64,000 nt of DNA from Streptomyces sp. BK208 (lineage in GTDB: Bacteria; Actinomycetota; Actinomycetes; Streptomycetales; Streptomycetaceae). The first letter of the stretch is position 1. Every line of letters starts with the position of its first letter. Position numbers and translations under genes: made by a program. The notes beneath the pieces were generated by a model that was given only the letters and a program-made list of their open reading frames with translations, searched no databases and was not told where the DNA came from. The stretch lies in NCBI RefSeq assembly GCF_004364245.1, contig NZ_SOAV01000001.1:248001-312000 (forward strand), given 5' to 3'. Below are positions 26,423 to 35,806 of this stretch, in pieces.

Positions 26423-27949
26423 ATGACCCAGTCGAAGCGCGAGACAGAGCGGAAGTACGAGCCGCCCTCCGACGGTGTCGCCGGGTTGCCCGACCTCACC
26501 GGCGCCGGTCCGGTCGCCTCGGTCACCGGGGGCGGGCCCGAGGAACTCGACGCGGTGTACCACGACACCGAGGACCTGCGGCTCGCCGCGTCCTCGGTGA
26601 CGTTGCGCCGCCGTACGGGCGGTCGGGACGCGGGGTGGCACCTGAAGCTGCCGTCGGCCGGGGACACACGGGAGGAGGTGTCGGCTCCCCTGTCGGACGA
26701 GGTGCCGGAGTCGCTGCGCGAGCTGGCCCTGTCCCGTACCCGGGGTGCCCCGCTGCGTCCGGTCGTGCGGATCCGCTCCACCCGGACCGTGCGGCAGCTG
26801 CGCGACGCGGAGGGCGGGGTGCTCGCCGAGCTGAGCCTCGACGAGGTGCGGGCGGAGGCGACGGCGGGCGGCGGTGGCCGTGCCGCATGGGCCGAGCTGG
26901 AGGTCGAGCTCACCGACGGCGTCCACGCCGGACTGCTGGACGTCGTCGAGAAGAAGCTGCGCAAGAAGGGGATCGTCCGCGCCGACAGCCCGTCCAAACT
27001 CGCCCGGGCGCTGCGGGAGACGGGGCGCTCGGTGGAACGATCGCGCCCGGATCGGGTGGTCGCCGGGTCGCCCGGTGCGTACGTGCTCGGGTACCTGGAC
27101 GAGCAGGTCGGCAAGCTGGTGTCGCTGGACCCGGCGGTCCGCCGTGACGCTCCCGACGCCGTCCACCAGATGCGTGTCACGTGCCGGCGGCTGCGCAGTT
27201 GCCTGCGGTCCTACCGGTCGGTGCTCGACCGGCGGGCCACCGATCCCCTGCGGGATGAACTGCGGTGGTTGGCTGGAGAGTTGGGCGTGGCGCGCGACCA
27301 GGAGGTGTTGAGCGAACGGATCGGCGCCGCGCTGGGGGAGCTGCCCGGCGAACTGGTGCTCGGCCCCGTCGCCGCCCGGTTGCGCGTCTGGGACGTGGCC
27401 CGGGGCGGAGAGGTGCGCTCCCGCACCCGGGAGGCCCTGGCCACCGCACGCTATCTGCGCCTGCTGGACGCACTCGACGCCCTGGTCCGGCAGCCGCCGC
27501 TGCGCGCCAAGGCGGCGGGGAAGCCCGCCCGCGTCATGGCCAAGGCGGTGCTCAAGGAGTACGGCCGTCTCGCCGGACGCATGGAGGAAGCGCTCGCGCA
27601 GCCGGCCGGCCGGTCGCGGGAGACGGGGCTGCACGAGGCGCGCAAGGCGGCCAAGAAGCTCCGCTACGCCGCCGAGGTGGCCCGTCCCGCCCTCGGCAAG
27701 CCGGTGGCCCGGCTCGGCAAGCGGGCCAAGGCGGTGCAGAAGCTGCTCGGGGAGCACCAGGACGCCGTGGTCGCCCAGGACACCCTGCGGGAGCTTGCGG
27801 TGGCCGCGCACGGGGCGGGCGAGTCCGCGTTCACGTGGGGAGTGCTGCACGGCCGGGAGCGGGCGGGGGCCGACGCCCGGCAGCGGGAGGTGCCCGAGGT
27901 GTGGCGGGCGGCGTCGGATCCCGCACTGCGGGCACCGCTCGACCACTGA
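26423..27949 (+). CDS. CYTH-CHAD domain protein (polyphosphate/triphosphate related)
   Basis: 508 residues. N-terminal CYTH triphosphate-tunnel domain (about 1-200) has the ExExK signature ETERK (7-11) and basic/acidic strands typical of triphosphate tunnel enzymes. C-terminal CHAD domain (about 215-505) shows conserved His/Arg helices VHQMRVTCRRLRSCLRSYR and LHEARKAAKKLRYAAEV, which bind polyphosphate. Known CYTH-CHAD proteins hydrolyse triphosphate or localise to polyphosphate granules. Start ATG 26423 is 28 bases after the M23 gene with a poor ribosome site, so co-transcription is likely. Confidence 0.92.
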   Translation: MTQSKRETERKYEPPSDGVAGLPDLTGAGPVASVTGGGPEELDAVYHDTEDLRLAASSVTLRRRTGGRDAGWHLKLPSAGDTREEVSAPLSDEVPESLRELALSRTRGAPLRPVVRIRSTRTVRQLRDAEGGVLAELSLDEVRAEATAGGGGRAAWAELEVELTDGVHAGLLDVVEKKLRKKGIVRADSPSKLARALRETGRSVERSRPDRVVAGSPGAYVLGYLDEQVGKLVSLDPAVRRDAPDAVHQMRVTCRRLRSCLRSYRSVLDRRATDPLRDELRWLAGELGVARDQEVLSERIGAALGELPGELVLGPVAARLRVWDVARGGEVRSRTREALATARYLRLLDALDALVRQPPLRAKAAGKPARVMAKAVLKEYGRLAGRMEEALAQPAGRSRETGLHEARKAAKKLRYAAEVARPALGKPVARLGKRAKAVQKLLGEHQDAVVAQDTLRELAVAAHGAGESAFTWGVLHGRERAGADARQREVPEVWRAASDPALRAPLDH

Positions 27950-27980
27950 CCGGCGGCGCGTCCCGGGCGGGCCGCGCCGC

Positions 27981-28070
27981 GCGGAGGGCGGGTCCTGCGG
28001 CCCGTGCCGCGCGGAGGGCGGGCCGCGCGCGTCGCGTTGCGCGGAGGGCGGTCCGCGCTCAGGCCGCGCG
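27981..28070. repeat. Three imperfect 30-bp tandem units
   Basis: GCGGAGGGCGG recurs at 27981, 28011 and 28041 with a period of exactly 30 bases; the rest of each unit diverges. The array lies between the convergent CYTH-CHAD gene and a small hypothetical gene and overlaps the 3' end of the latter. Confidence 0.7.
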
Positions 28071-28427
28071 CGCCCGGTCCGGCACCGCGCGCAGCGGCGC
28101 CGCCGGGGTGCGGGTGGCGCTGACACGGTAGGTGATCCGGTCCGGGTCGGCGAGCGGCTCGCCCAGCGTGATCCGGCCCGCGGCGTGCAGGGCGTCGCAC
28201 TCCGCGGTCGGCAGCGCCGCGTAGCAACCGCCCCGGCCGGTCGTGGAGTCCAGCGGGCGCCAGTAGCTGTACCTGCGCCGCCCGTCCGCCCGCACGGTGA
28301 CGAAGACGGGGGTCCGCGCGTCGGTGACGATGCGCAGGACCTCGGCCTCGGCGGCACCGAGCTGGGCGCGGCGCCGGGCTCCACGGGCGGCGGCGGTGTG
28401 CGTACGGACGACTGCGGTGAGCGGCAT
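28059..28427 (-). CDS. Hypothetical protein
   Basis: 122 residues; ATG at 28425-28427 with GGAAGGG about 11 bases upstream. No signal or membrane segment. The middle reads as beta-strands (EVLRIVTDARTPVFVTVRADGRRRYSYWRPL) followed by CYAALPTAECDALHAAGRITLG, compatible with a small alpha/beta fold. The C-terminus overlaps the last unit of the 30-bp repeat array. Third-position GC supports coding. No family recognised. Confidence 0.65.
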   Translation of the reverse strand: MPLTAVVRTHTAAARGARRRAQLGAAEAEVLRIVTDARTPVFVTVRADGRRRYSYWRPLDSTTGRGGCYAALPTAECDALHAAGRITLGEPLADPDRITYRVSATRTPAAPLRAVPDRARAA

Positions 28428-28520
28428 CGGCTGTGGCCCTTCCAGGTCAGTGACTCGAGAACGCCTACCCGGTCCGGCCGGAGTTGATCTCGATGGAGCG
28501 CATTCTTCAGTACGGCACTG

Positions 28521-28556
28521 ACAAGTCCTGCCCGAAGTCTTGCCGGAAGTCTTGCC
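28521..28556. repeat. Three tandem 12-bp repeats upstream of the discoidin protein gene
   Basis: ACAAGTCCTGCC, CGAAGTCTTGCC and GGAAGTCTTGCC lie head to tail in an unusually AT-containing stretch, 94-129 bases before the ATG at 28650. The last two units differ by one base. Regular short direct repeats at this distance suggest a regulator binding array. Confidence 0.6.
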
Positions 28557-28649
28557 GGATCAATGGCTCACCACTTAAATCACACCTTGAACTAAGCCGC
28601 TGTGTCCGGCGGTTGCCCGGTCCTGTCCGTTTCCGCAGAAAGCTCGCGC

Positions 28650-31196
28650 ATGAGACTGAGATCCCTGGGTGTCGCGCTCGTCGCCACGGCCGCGCTCGTC
28701 ACCCTTCCCGCCCCGATGACGGCCACCGCGGCCGACACCCCCCTCTCCCAGGGCCGGACGGCCACGTCGTCGTCGGCCGAGAACGCCGCAACGCCGTCCG
28801 GCAACGCCGTCGACGGCGACGCGAACACCCGGTGGTCGTCCGCCCCCGGTGACGACCAGTGGCTCCAGGTCGACCTCGGCGCCACCGCCTCGGTCAACCG
28901 GGTCGTCCTCAACTGGGAGGCGGCCTACGGCAAGGACTACAAGATCCAGCTGTCCCAGAACGGAAGCACCTGGACCGACGCGAAGACGGTCACCGGCGGC
29001 GACGGCGGCACCGACACGCTCGACGTCTCCGGCCAGGCCCGCTACGTCCGCATGCAGGGCGTGCACCGGGCCACCGCGTGGGGCTACTCCCTGTGGGAGT
29101 TCCAGGTCTTCGGCACTACCGGCGGCACCACGCCGGGCGGCTCGTGCGACAGCGCCAACGCCGCGCAGGGCAAGCCGGCTTCGGCCTCCTCCGTGGAGAA
29201 CGCCGGAACCCCCGCCGCCGCGGCCTTCGACGGCGACGCCGGCACCCGCTGGTCCAGCCAGGCCTCCGACCCGCAGTGGGTGCGGGTCGACCTGGGCGCC
29301 GTGAAGGACCTGTGCAAGGTGGACCTGAACTGGGAGGCCGCCTACGCCAAGGACTTCCGGATCGAGGCGTCCTCGGACGGACAGAACTGGCAGACGCTGA
29401 AGAGCGTCACCGGCGCCACCGGGGGCAAGTCCTCCTACGACGTCAGCGGATCCGGCCGCTACGTCCGCATCCACGGCACCGCCCGCGCCACCGGCTACGG
29501 CTACTCGCTGTGGGAGGTCGCCGTGCACACCGGCACCACCGGCACTCCCCCCGTCGAGGGCGGCGGCGACCTGGGGCCGAACGTCATCGTCGTGGACCCG
29601 TCCACGCCGAACCTCCAGCAGAAGTTCGACCAGGTCTTCGCCCAGCAGGAGTCCAACCAGTTCGGCAGCGGGCGCTACCAGTTCCTGATGAAGCCGGGCA
29701 CGTACAACGGGATCAACGCACAGGTCGGCTTCTACACCTCCATCTCCGGTCTCGGCCTCAACCCGGACGACACGCAGATCAACGGTGACATCACCGTGGA
29801 CGCGGGCTGGTTCAACGGCAACGCCACGCAGAACTTCTGGCGTTCGGCCGAGAACCTCGCCATCACGCCGTCCAACGGCACCGACCGCTGGGCGGTCGCC
29901 CAGGCGGCTCCCTTCCGCCGGATCCACGTCAAGGGCGGCCTCAACCTCGCACCCAACGGCTACGGCTGGGCCTCCGGCGGCTACATCGCCGACTCCAAGG
30001 TCGACGGCACCGTCGGCCCCTACTCCCAGCAGCAGTGGTACACCCGGGACAGCTCGGTCGGCGGCTGGACCAACGGCGTGTGGAACATGACGTTCACGGG
30101 CGTCGAGGGCGCGCCGGCGAGCAACTTCGAGACCGGTCCGTACACCACGCTCGACACCACGCCGGTCTCCCGCGAGAAGCCCTTCCTCTACCTGGACGGC
30201 AACGAGTACAAGGTGCGCGTGCCCGCCAAGCGCACCAACGCGCGCGGCGTCTCCTGGCCCGCCAACGCCGGCGGCACCTCCCTGCCGCTCAGCCAGTTCT
30301 ACGTCGTCAAGCCCGGCGCGACGGCGGCGACCATCAACGCCGCACTCGACCAGGGCCTCAACCTGCTGTTCACGCCCGGTGTCTACCACATCGACCAGAC
30401 CATCGAGGTCGACCGTGCGAACACCGTCGTGCTGGGCCTCGGGCTCGCCACTATCATCCCGGACGGCGGCGTCGACGCCATGCACGTGGCCGACGTCGAC
30501 GGCGTGCGGCTCGCGGGCTTCCTCATCGACGCGGGTCCGGTGAACTCGGCCGCGCTGCTGCGCATCGGCACGCCGGGCGGCAACGCCGACCACTCCGCCA
30601 ACCCCACGACCATGCAGGACGTGTTCATCCGCGTGGGCGGCGCGGGCCCCGGCAAGGCAACCGACTCCGTCGTGGTCGACAGCGACGACGTGATCATCGA
30701 CCACACCTGGATCTGGCGCGCCGACCACGGCGAGGGCGTCGGCTGGGAGACCAACCGCGCCGACTACGGCCTGCGGGTCAACGGCGACGACGTCCTCGCG
30801 ACCGGCCTGTTCGTCGAGCACTTCAACAAGTACGACGTCTACTGGAGCGGTGAACGCGGCCGCACCATCTTCTTCCAGAACGAGAAGGCCTACGACGCCC
30901 CGAACGCGGCCGCCATCACCCATGACGGCATCGTCGGCTACGCGGCCTACAAGGTCGCCGACTCGGTGAACGTGCACGACGCGGTGGCGCTGGGCAGTTA
31001 CTGCAACTTCACCGCCGACCCGGGCATCGTCCAGCACCACGGCTTCCAGGTGCCGGTCAAGACGGGCGTCAGGATGCGCAACCTCCAGGTGATCTCCCTG
31101 GGCGGCATGGGCCAGTACCGCCACGTCATCAACGACACCGGCGCGGGCACGTCGGGGACGAGCACCGTGCCCTCCAAGGTCGTCCAGTTCCCGTGA
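28650..31196 (+). CDS. Secreted protein: two discoidin (F5/8 type C, CBM32-like) domains plus beta-helix
   Basis: 848 residues. Signal peptide cleaved after TATAA-D (about 28). Two F5/8C carbohydrate-binding domains (about 30-155 and 168-298), each with NAVDGDANTRWSS or AAFDGDAGTRWSS and YVRxxG..RATxxGYSLWE blocks. The rest (about 315-848) is a right-handed parallel beta-helix resembling GH55/pectate-lyase-like proteins (FLMKPGTYNGINAQVGFYTSISGLGL, NTVVLGLGLATIIPDGGVDAM). Such proteins often attack beta-1,3-glucan or other polysaccharides; catalytic residues cannot be assigned by eye. Stands alone with its own repeat-rich upstream region. Confidence 0.85.
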   Translation: MRLRSLGVALVATAALVTLPAPMTATAADTPLSQGRTATSSSAENAATPSGNAVDGDANTRWSSAPGDDQWLQVDLGATASVNRVVLNWEAAYGKDYKIQLSQNGSTWTDAKTVTGGDGGTDTLDVSGQARYVRMQGVHRATAWGYSLWEFQVFGTTGGTTPGGSCDSANAAQGKPASASSVENAGTPAAAAFDGDAGTRWSSQASDPQWVRVDLGAVKDLCKVDLNWEAAYAKDFRIEASSDGQNWQTLKSVTGATGGKSSYDVSGSGRYVRIHGTARATGYGYSLWEVAVHTGTTGTPPVEGGGDLGPNVIVVDPSTPNLQQKFDQVFAQQESNQFGSGRYQFLMKPGTYNGINAQVGFYTSISGLGLNPDDTQINGDITVDAGWFNGNATQNFWRSAENLAITPSNGTDRWAVAQAAPFRRIHVKGGLNLAPNGYGWASGGYIADSKVDGTVGPYSQQQWYTRDSSVGGWTNGVWNMTFTGVEGAPASNFETGPYTTLDTTPVSREKPFLYLDGNEYKVRVPAKRTNARGVSWPANAGGTSLPLSQFYVVKPGATAATINAALDQGLNLLFTPGVYHIDQTIEVDRANTVVLGLGLATIIPDGGVDAMHVADVDGVRLAGFLIDAGPVNSAALLRIGTPGGNADHSANPTTMQDVFIRVGGAGPGKATDSVVVDSDDVIIDHTWIWRADHGEGVGWETNRADYGLRVNGDDVLATGLFVEHFNKYDVYWSGERGRTIFFQNEKAYDAPNAAAITHDGIVGYAAYKVADSVNVHDAVALGSYCNFTADPGIVQHHGFQVPVKTGVRMRNLQVISLGGMGQYRHVINDTGAGTSGTSTVPSKVVQFP

Positions 31197-31234
31197 CCGG
31201 CGACGAGCGGGCCGGATGAGGAGCCCGCGTACGC

Positions 31235-31268
31235 GTGACGCGCCCCGCTGGACCGCGGGGCGCGTCAC
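31235..31268. terminator. Bidirectional terminator between the beta-helix gene and pyc
   Basis: GTGACGCGCCCCGC (31235-31248) and GCGGGGCGCGTCAC (31255-31268) form a perfect 14-bp stem with loop TGGACC. It lies 38 bases after one stop and 29 bases before the convergent pyc stop. Confidence 0.8.
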
Positions 31269-31297
31269 ACACGTCCGGGGGCAAAAGCCCGTGCCGC

Positions 31298-34200
31298 TCA
31301 GGCGAGTTGCACGAGGAGGTCGCCCCCCTCGACCTGCTGGATGCGGTTGATGGCGAGCCTGGTCACCGTGCCGGACTTCGGGGCGGTGATGGAGGCCTCC
31401 ATCTTCATCGCCTCGATGGTGGCCAGGGTGGCCCCGGCCTCCACCTCGTCGCCCTCCGCGACGGCGAGGGTCACCACACCGGCGAACGGCGCGGCGACGT
31501 GACCGGGGTCCGCCCGGTCGGCCTTCTCCGTCACCGGCACGTCGGAGGCCGCCGACCGGTCGCGGACCTGGATCGGGCGGATCTGGCCGTTCAGGGAGGA
31601 CATCACGGTGCGCATGCCGCGCTCGTCGGCGTCGCCGACCGCCTGCAGCTCGATGAGCAGCCGGACGCCGGGGTCGAGGTCGACCGTGTACTCCTTGCCC
31701 GGGCGCAGCCCGTAGAAGAAGTCCTTGCTGTCGAGGACGCTGGTGTCACCGAACGAGGCGCGGTGGGTGTCGAACTCGCGGGCCGGCCCGGGGAACAGCA
31801 GCCGGTTGAGCGTGGCCCGGCGGTCCTCGTCGAGACCGGTGCGGTCGTCCGCGGACAGCTCGGCCGGCGGCTTCGCCTCGGCGCGGCCCCGCAGCGCCCT
31901 GGTGCGGAACGGCTCGGGCCAGCCGCCGGGCGGGGTGCCCAGCTCGCCGCGCAGGAAGCCGACGACGGAGTCGGGGATGTCGAACCGGCCGGGCTCCGCC
32001 TCGAAGTCCGCCGGGGACACGCCGGCGCCCACCAGGTGCAGCGCCAGGTCACCGACCACCTTGGAGGACGGGGTGACCTTCACCAGGCGGCCCAGCATCC
32101 GGTCGGCGGCGGCGTACATGGCCTCGATGTCCTCGAAGCGGTCGCCGAGACCGAGCGCGACGGCCTGGGTGCGCAGGTTGGAGAGCTGCCCGCCGGGGAT
32201 CTCGTGGTGGTAGACGCGGCCGGTCGGGGAGGCGAGGCCCGCCTCGAAGGGGGCGTAGACCTTGCGGACGCTCTCCCAGTACGGTTCCAGCTCGCCGACG
32301 GCCTGGAGGTCGAGCCCGGTGGGCCGGTCGGTGTGGTCGGTGGCGGCCACGATCGCCGACAGCGAGGGCTGGGAGGTGGTCCCGGCCATGGACGCCACCG
32401 CCCCGTCGACGGCGTCCGCGCCGGCCTGGATCGCCGCCAGGTAGGTGGCCAGCTGACCACCGGTGGTGTCGTGGGTGTGCAGGTGCACCGGCAGGTCGAA
32501 CTCCCGGCGCAGCGCGGAGACCAGAGTCGCGGCGGCCGGGGCGCGCAGCAGGCCGGCCATGTCCTTGATCGCCAGCACGTGGGCGCCGGCGTTCACGATC
32601 TGCTCGGCGAGCCGCAGGTAGTAGTCGAGGGTGTAGAGCCGCTCGGAGGGGTCGGACAGGTCGGCGGTGTAGCACAGCGCGACCTCGGCGACGGCGGTGC
32701 CGGTCTGCCGCACCGCCTCGATGGCGGGCCGCATCTGCTCGACGTCGTTGAGGGCGTCGAAGATGCGGAAGATGTCGATGCCGGTGGCGGCGGCCTCCTG
32801 CACGAAGGCGTCGGTCACCTCGGTCGGGTACGGGGTGTAGCCCACGGTGTTGCGCCCGCGCAGCAGCATCTGGAGGCAGATGTTGGGCACCGCCTCGCGC
32901 AGCGCGGCCAGCCGCTCCCAGGGGTCCTCGGCGAGGAAGCGCAGGGCGACGTCGTAGGTGGCGCCGCCCCAGCACTCCAGGGACAGCAGCTGCGGCAGGG
33001 TGCGGGCGACGACGGGCGCCACGGCGAGCATGTCCTTGGTGCGCACCCGGGTGGCGAGCAGGGACTGGTGGGCGTCGCGGAAGGTGGTGTCGGTGACGCC
33101 GATGGTGGAGGACTCGCGCAGCCGCCGGGCGAAGCCCTCGGGGCCCAGCTCGGCCAGCGACTGGCGTGATCCGGACGGGGGTTCACCGGCCGGCGCCGTC
33201 GGCAGCTTGGTCAGCGGGTCGATCAGCGCGGGGCGCTCGCCGTGCGGCTTGTTCACGGTGACGTCGGCGAGGTAGGTCAGCAGCTTGGTGCCGCGGTCCG
33301 CGGAGTGCCGGGCGGTGAGCAGGTGCGGGCGCTGCTCGATGAAGGAGGTGGTGACGCGTCCGGCCTGGAAGTCGGCGTCGTCCAGGACCGCCTGGAGGAA
33401 CGGGATGTTGGTGGCGACGCCGCGGATGCGGAACTCGGCGACCGCGCGCCGGGCGCGGTTCACGGCGGTGGTGAAGTCGCGCCCCCGGCAGGAGAGCTTG
33501 ACCAGCATCGAGTCGAAGTGCGCGCTGATCTCCGTACCGGCGTGGGTGGTGCCGCCGTCGAGGCGGATGCCGGAACCGCCGGGCGAGCGGTACGCGCTGA
33601 TGCGGCCGGTGTCCGGGCGGAAGCCGTTGGCCGGGTCCTCGGTGGTGATGCGGCACTGCAGGGCGGCCCCGCGCAGGGTGATGTTCTCCTGGGACAGCCC
33701 GAGGTCCGCGAGTGTTTCCCCGGCGGCGATGCGCAGCTGGGACTGGACGAGGTCGACGTCGGTGACCTCCTCGGTGACCGTGTGCTCCACCTGGATGCGC
33801 GGGTTCATCTCGATGAAGACGTGGTTGCCCTCCCGGTCGACGAGGAACTCCACGGTGCCGGCGTTGCGATAGCCGATCTGCCGGGCGAAGTTCACGGCGT
33901 CGGCGCAGATGCGTGCCCGCAGGTCCGGGTCGAGGTTGGGCGCGGGGGCGAGCTCGATGACCTTCTGGTGGCGGCGCTGCACCGAGCAGTCCCGCTCGAA
34001 GAGGTGGATGACGTCGCCCTCGCCGTCGGCGAGGATCTGCACCTCGATGTGCCTCGGTTCGACGACCGCCTTCTCCAGGAAGACCGTGGAGTCGCCGAAG
34101 GCGGAGGCGGCCTCGCGGGACGCCGCCTCGATGGACTCGCGCAGCTGGGCGGGGTCGTCGACCCGGCGCATGCCGCGCCCGCCGCCGCCCGCGACCGCCT

Positions 34201-34672
34201 TGACGAAGACGGGGAAACCGACGTCGTCGGCGGCCCTCACCAGTTCGTCCACGTCGGTGGAGGGCGCGGAGGAGCCGAGCACCGGCACGCCGGCCTCGCG
34301 GGCGGCGGCCACGGCACGGGCCTTGTTGCCGGTCAGTTCGAGGATCTGCGCGCTGGGCCCGACGAAGGTGATCCCGGCCTCTTCGCAGGCCCGGGCGAGC
34401 TCGGGGTTCTCCGACAGGAATCCGTAGCCCGGGTAGACGGCGTCGGCCCCCGCCCGGCGGGCGGCACGGACGATCTCCTCCACGGAGAGGTACGCGCGCA
34501 CCGGATGCCCCTGCTCGCCGATCTCGTAGGCCTCGTCGGCCTTGAGCCGGTGCAGCGAGTTGCGGTCCTCGTGCGGGAAGACGGCGACGGTGCGCGCGCC
34601 GAGCTCGAAGCCCGCCCGAAACGCGCGGATCGCGATCTCACCGCGGTTGGCGACCAGCACCTTGCGGAACAT
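31298..34672 (-). CDS. pyc: Pyruvate carboxylase
   Basis: 1124 residues, the standard single-chain length. Start ATG 34670-34672 with AAGGGA upstream; an earlier in-frame start is not needed. Domains: biotin carboxylase with ATP grasp (about 1-455, KVLVANRGEIAIRAFRAG, AGGGGRGMRRV, FIEMNPRIQVEHTVTEE), carboxyltransferase barrel (about 535-800, TTFRDAHQSLLATR with the metal-binding Asp), PC tetramerisation region and C-terminal biotinyl domain with AMKME, biotin acceptor Lys1090. Makes oxaloacetate from pyruvate, HCO3- and ATP. It lies 129 bases downstream of the ACP-KS-AT operon in the same direction; oxaloacetate and acyl-chain supply may or may not be linked. Confidence 0.97.
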   Translation of the reverse strand: MFRKVLVANRGEIAIRAFRAGFELGARTVAVFPHEDRNSLHRLKADEAYEIGEQGHPVRAYLSVEEIVRAARRAGADAVYPGYGFLSENPELARACEEAGITFVGPSAQILELTGNKARAVAAAREAGVPVLGSSAPSTDVDELVRAADDVGFPVFVKAVAGGGGRGMRRVDDPAQLRESIEAASREAASAFGDSTVFLEKAVVEPRHIEVQILADGEGDVIHLFERDCSVQRRHQKVIELAPAPNLDPDLRARICADAVNFARQIGYRNAGTVEFLVDREGNHVFIEMNPRIQVEHTVTEEVTDVDLVQSQLRIAAGETLADLGLSQENITLRGAALQCRITTEDPANGFRPDTGRISAYRSPGGSGIRLDGGTTHAGTEISAHFDSMLVKLSCRGRDFTTAVNRARRAVAEFRIRGVATNIPFLQAVLDDADFQAGRVTTSFIEQRPHLLTARHSADRGTKLLTYLADVTVNKPHGERPALIDPLTKLPTAPAGEPPSGSRQSLAELGPEGFARRLRESSTIGVTDTTFRDAHQSLLATRVRTKDMLAVAPVVARTLPQLLSLECWGGATYDVALRFLAEDPWERLAALREAVPNICLQMLLRGRNTVGYTPYPTEVTDAFVQEAAATGIDIFRIFDALNDVEQMRPAIEAVRQTGTAVAEVALCYTADLSDPSERLYTLDYYLRLAEQIVNAGAHVLAIKDMAGLLRAPAAATLVSALRREFDLPVHLHTHDTTGGQLATYLAAIQAGADAVDGAVASMAGTTSQPSLSAIVAATDHTDRPTGLDLQAVGELEPYWESVRKVYAPFEAGLASPTGRVYHHEIPGGQLSNLRTQAVALGLGDRFEDIEAMYAAADRMLGRLVKVTPSSKVVGDLALHLVGAGVSPADFEAEPGRFDIPDSVVGFLRGELGTPPGGWPEPFRTRALRGRAEAKPPAELSADDRTGLDEDRRATLNRLLFPGPAREFDTHRASFGDTSVLDSKDFFYGLRPGKEYTVDLDPGVRLLIELQAVGDADERGMRTVMSSLNGQIRPIQVRDRSAASDVPVTEKADRADPGHVAAPFAGVVTLAVAEGDEVEAGATLATIEAMKMEASITAPKSGTVTRLAINRIQQVEGGDLLVQLA

Positions 34673-34801
34673 TCTTGATCCCTTCAGCCTGCCGGGTGAC
34701 GAGACCATGGTGTCGGCGCCGCCCTCGGTACGCCATGTGAGCCGGGCCACTCACGGTGCTGCCGCCTGCCGGTGGCGCTGCGGGTCGGACCGGGGCCGTC
34801 C

Positions 34802-35806
34802 TCACCCGAGGGCGGCGGCGAGGCGGTGGCGGATGCGGTCGACACCGACCGGGGTGCGGGCGGGGGCGGCGGTGGTGCAGCCGGGCAGGCCGGCCCTGGC
34901 GAGGGTGCTCAGCAGGGCCCGGGGACCGCTGTCGAGGTAGGTGACGAATCCGGCCCGGCGCATCGCGCGCAGGGTGCGGTGGAAGGCCAGCGGCTCGGTC
35001 AGGTGGGCGGCGGCGACGGTGCGCAGCTGGGCCGGGGTGCGGGCGGGCCCCGCCGTGGTGGCCGTGTGGACGGGGAGCGCGGGCGGGGTGACGCGCTGTG
35101 CGCGCAGCAGGCGGCGGAAGGCGTGGTGGACCTCGGTGAGCAGGGGGTGGTGGTAGGCGGTGCGGCTGGTCAGCGGGGTGGCCCGGCGGCCGAGCGCGCG
35201 GGCGGTGCGGGTGACGGCGGCCAGCTGCTCCTGGGGCCCGGCCAGGACGGTCTGGTGCGGGGCGTTGCGGGCGGCGATCCGCACCTGCGGCAGGTCCTCG
35301 GCGCGCAGCAGGTCCGCCGCCTGTCCGGCGGACAGGTCGGTGGCCAGCAGTCCCGCCGCGGGCAGCGCCGCCTCGCGCAACAGCCGGTCGCGGACGTGCA
35401 GCAGCCGGACTCCCTGTTCGAGGGTGATGGCCCCGGCCACGGTGAGCGCCGCGAGGTCGCCCACGCTGTGGCCGAGCACCGCGTGCACGGGCGGTGCGGC
35501 GAGGTCGAGCAGGACGGTGGCGCAGGCGACCACCGCGGCGTAGGTCGCCAGGTCGAAGCCCAGGGGGTCGGTGCGTACCAGGTGATCGGGGTCGGGTGCC
35601 GCGGCGTCGGTGAGCAGGCGGCTGACGGGCGGGCCGGTGCGGCCGAGCGCGGCGCCGCGGGCGTCGACGGTGCGCAGCACCCGGGCGACGGACGGGACCT
35701 CGCTCAGGTGGCGCAGGGCGCCGGGCAGGTAGGCCCCCTGGCCGGGGCACATCAGCACGGTGCGCGATGTGCCGCCGGGGAGGGATGCCGGGGGGTCGTC
35801 CCTCAT
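34802..35806 (-). CDS. Acyl-carrier-protein acyltransferase (FabD/AT-like)
   Basis: 334 residues. The ATG overlaps the stop of the ketosynthase gene (ATGA), so translation is coupled. FabD-fold motifs: MCPGQGAYLPG (19-29), nucleophile VLGHSVGDLAAL with Ser114, RDRLL segment supplying the carboxylate-binding Arg region, and TAYHHPLL with His219/220 as the catalytic His. Proteins like this load malonyl or another acyl unit from CoA onto ACP. The sequence is more PKS-AT-like and more divergent than housekeeping FabD. Together with the KS and ACP it forms a minimal condensing set lacking ketoreductase and dehydratase. Confidence 0.87.
   Translation of the reverse strand: MRDDPPASLPGGTSRTVLMCPGQGAYLPGALRHLSEVPSVARVLRTVDARGAALGRTGPPVSRLLTDAAAPDPDHLVRTDPLGFDLATYAAVVACATVLLDLAAPPVHAVLGHSVGDLAALTVAGAITLEQGVRLLHVRDRLLREAALPAAGLLATDLSAGQAADLLRAEDLPQVRIAARNAPHQTVLAGPQEQLAAVTRTARALGRRATPLTSRTAYHHPLLTEVHHAFRRLLRAQRVTPPALPVHTATTAGPARTPAQLRTVAAAHLTEPLAFHRTLRAMRRAGFVTYLDSGPRALLSTLARAGLPGCTTAAPARTPVGVDRIRHRLAAALG

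Noticed and set aside
28493..28649. A short peptide with a KSC triple repeat from the 12-bp units, as a possible leader peptide.
   Set aside because: The frame continues out of phase into the discoidin gene with no stop, lacks a good ribosome site, and the repeats are better explained as DNA sites.
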